This document shows, piece after piece, positions 21,688 to 23,030 of a DNA stretch of 23,030 nt (its first letter is position 1; each line of letters begins with the position of its first letter). Origin of the DNA: a virus. Made by a program: the position numbers and the translations under genes. The DNA is taken from positions 1 to 23,030 of the IMG/VR virus record IMGVR_UViG_3300032241_000787. The stretch is one strand, 5' to 3'. Below the pieces are notes generated by a model that was given only the letters and a program-made list of their open reading frames with translations, ran no database searches and had not been told where the DNA came from.

Positions 21688-22740
21688 TTATTTTTTAAGT
21701 TCTTCTATTTGGGATTGGAGTTCTTGTATTGCTTTAAGTAGTATTCCAACTGTGTTACCGGTATCCATTACATTGTGATTCTTGGTAGAAAATACTTCAT
21801 TGGTATCATCAGCTATAAATCCTACCTTTTGTGTACCTGGGTCTGACTTATAGGTATATGCTACAACCTCTACTGTTTTTATTAAATCTAATGCACTACT
21901 TGTGAATGGTACTATGTTATCTTTAAGACTTCTTAAAGAAGATTGTATGAATCCTGCAGAGGTAATTGTTCCTGTGGTTGTTTGTGATCCACTTACTATA
22001 AATTGCGTAGTGGACGGATTACTTCCTGATACTATGACTGAGCTTCCGGACACAAAGCAATATGTAGTTCCGGTTGTTATGAATGAATAGTTAGGTGTAG
22101 GTACGCTGTTTATTCTATTGGCAAAAGAACTAGAATCCGTTTTGTATGAGGATGTGAACGAATTGAATGAAGCTACAGTGTTGAAACCACTTGTGCTTAT
22201 TGCTGTCCATCCTCCGGTTCCATTCATAAAAGTATTTGCATCTGCATTTAGATTTACAGCTGCAGCTGTTCCTATGTTAGATGCTGTAACTGCCCCTGTT
22301 AGCCATAGAGTAGGCCCATAGATAGTCCCTGTAAAGGTTGAAAAACTTGAGTTAACGTAAATATTATCTAATAAACCCCCTCCCTCCACTGCAAATTGTA
22401 AATTTTTAAACCCTGTTACATTTGGTCTTAAAATGTAAGCATATGCCGTATCGGTCCTAGTTAAATGTAAATCTTGAGAAGTATTGATTATGCCATACAC
22501 ATTTGTGCCGGTAATTGTAGCTGCAGTAACATTCCCTCCTACAGTTATGTTACCTGAGCCACTTATACTACCTGACACATACAGACTTGCTGGAGAAGTG
22601 GTTTTTATCCCTATACCGAGAGAGCCACTTATAAGTAAGTTATAACTTCCTGATGCAGTTAATGCGTCTACTAGTTGGGTTACATCAGCTGGTTGGACTA
22701 TATTACCAGTTATTATGTTTGCTTTGGATAATTGTGCCAT
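21688..22740 (-). CDS. Tail fibre/spike with C-terminal S74 intramolecular chaperone
   Basis: This 350-residue protein is a trimeric tail-fibre-type protein. Residues 30-260 are rich in Gly, Ser, Thr and short beta repeats such as ISGSLGIGIKTTSPASLYVS, a pattern common in fibre shafts. Residues about 264-350 match the Peptidase_S74 intramolecular chaperone. The SSLRSLKDNI segment (267-276) fits the family motif SDxRLKxNI, with Ser268 as the likely self-cleavage residue and Lys273 as its partner. The family's Asp and Arg are replaced by Leu269 and Ser271. A terminal helix (about 331-350) should form the usual three-stranded coiled coil. In this family the chaperone drives trimer folding and is then cleaved off. 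The gene starts with ATG, preceded by a late-type box, and is followed 5 bases after its stop by a TTG-started gene. It could equally be a baseplate decoration rather than a receptor-binding fibre. Confidence 0.87.
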   Translation of the reverse strand: MAQLSKANIITGNIVQPADVTQLVDALTASGSYNLLISGSLGIGIKTTSPASLYVSGSISGSGNITVGGNVTAATITGTNVYGIINTSQDLHLTRTDTAYAYILRPNVTGFKNLQFAVEGGGLLDNIYVNSSFSTFTGTIYGPTLWLTGAVTASNIGTAAAVNLNADANTFMNGTGGWTAISTSGFNTVASFNSFTSSYKTDSSSFANRINSVPTPNYSFITTGTTYCFVSGSSVIVSGSNPSTTQFIVSGSQTTTGTITSAGFIQSSLRSLKDNIVPFTSSALDLIKTVEVVAYTYKSDPGTQKVGFIADDTNEVFSTKNHNVMDTGNTVGILLKAIQELQSQIEELKK

Positions 22741-22745
22741 ATACT

Positions 22746-22757
22746 ATAATAAATATA
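22746..22757 (-). promoter_or_regulatory. Candidate late promoter box before the S74 fibre gene
   Basis: The coding strand reads TATATTTATTATA, a copy of the recurring box. The core ends 8 bases before the ATG, so a transcript starting from it would have almost no leader. Confidence 0.45.
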
Positions 22758-22767
22758 AAGAGTGGGA

Positions 22768-23001
22768 TTAAATATTCTTAGATGCTTGTTTAGCTATTCT
22801 CATAGCCTCTCTTGTTTCATCTGCAAATGTTTTCATTGACGTAGCAATTCTATCTTTTTCTGCTTGTATAGCAGCTTCTTCTTTTTTTACTTCAGTTACT
22901 ACGTCAATTTCTAATTCATCTATATCACCATCTTTTACTGCTTTATAGATATAAACTCCAGCTACAATTAAAATTGTAAATAAAATGATTAGTCCTAACA
23001 T
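22768..23001 (-). CDS. Small membrane-anchored coiled-coil protein
   Basis: This 77-residue protein is not recognised as a named family. Residues 2-23 form one strongly hydrophobic stretch that should be a single membrane-spanning helix, with no obvious signal-peptidase site. The rest (about 30-77) is highly charged, rich in Glu, Lys and Ala, and likely helical or coiled coil. Such a small inner-membrane protein could act in lysis (spanin- or holin-like accessory) or be a host-interaction factor, but nothing in the sequence decides between these. It starts at an ATG with no Shine-Dalgarno sequence. An ATATTTATTA box lies 20 bases upstream at the right edge of the window, so it probably begins a late transcript. 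The next gene downstream is the tail fibre. The reading frame is convincing; the function is unknown. Confidence 0.75.
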   Translation of the reverse strand: MLGLIILFTILIVAGVYIYKAVKDGDIDELEIDVVTEVKKEEAAIQAEKDRIATSMKTFADETREAMRIAKQASKNI

Positions 23002-23019
23002 AGTATATAGTTTTTATAC

Positions 23020-23030
23020 TAATAAATATA
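23020..23030 (-). promoter_or_regulatory. Candidate late promoter box before the 77-aa gene
   Basis: The coding strand reads TATATTTATTA, matching the recurring ATATTTAT(A/T)A box of this window. The core ends 20 bases before the ATG. It sits at the window edge, so what lies upstream cannot be judged. Confidence 0.4.

Noticed and set aside
1-23030. CRISPR arrays, tRNA genes, insertion sequences or a diversity-generating retroelement
   Set aside because: I saw no spaced direct repeats, cloverleaf-like sequences, transposase or reverse transcriptase motifs, or template/variable repeat pairs while reading. A dedicated search was not possible.

Overview
This window looks like the tail/baseplate module plus part of the replication module of a large, T4-like contractile-tailed phage (myovirus), probably infecting a Bacteroidota host. 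Recognisable relatives of T4 gp18 (sheath), gp19 (tube), gp26, a tape measure, gp48/54-like, gp53/LysM and gp27/GpD-like proteins and gp32 (ssDNA binding) support this. The host guess rests on AT-rich DNA, gene starts almost without Shine-Dalgarno sequences, and two good matches to the Bacteroidota promoter consensus (TTTG-N19/20-TATATTTG). All genes I can support lie on the minus strand, so transcription runs from the right end to the left.

In transcription order (right to left): a small membrane protein; a tail fibre with an S74 self-cleaving chaperone and an unknown partner; a very large tail sheath (1246 aa) and the tail tube, followed by a hairpin; an HNH endonuclease with four zinc ribbons; an unknown 584-aa protein ending at a strong terminator; a new unit starting from a host-type promoter (102-aa protein, gp26-like protein, 109-aa probable tail-assembly chaperone) ending at another strong terminator; the tape measure, a 72-aa protein, a tube-initiator-like protein, a LysM baseplate protein, a 1034-aa baseplate hub and a 192-aa protein; then a host-type promoter leading a replication cluster (50-aa zinc ribbon, compact family A DNA polymerase, 159-aa protein, gp32-like SSB) ending at a hairpin; finally two small proteins at the left edge.

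Two regulatory signals stand out. Host-type promoters precede the replication cluster and the chaperone unit. A different box, ATATTTAT followed by A/T and A (coding strand), sits just upstream of most structural genes and is a candidate phage-specific late promoter. Hairpin terminators fall between the units this predicts.

The most unusual items are the tail sheath carrying about 450 residues of tandem beta-rich repeats; a possible +1 frameshift at a T7 run joining the gp26-like and 109-aa proteins just before the tape measure; an in-frame TAA-GCT-TTG junction between two tail genes, with three TTG starts overall; a miniature DNA polymerase with an altered motif C and an apparently dead exonuclease domain; and the HNH gene, which lies behind a hairpin and whose stop codon is part of the next gene's promoter box.
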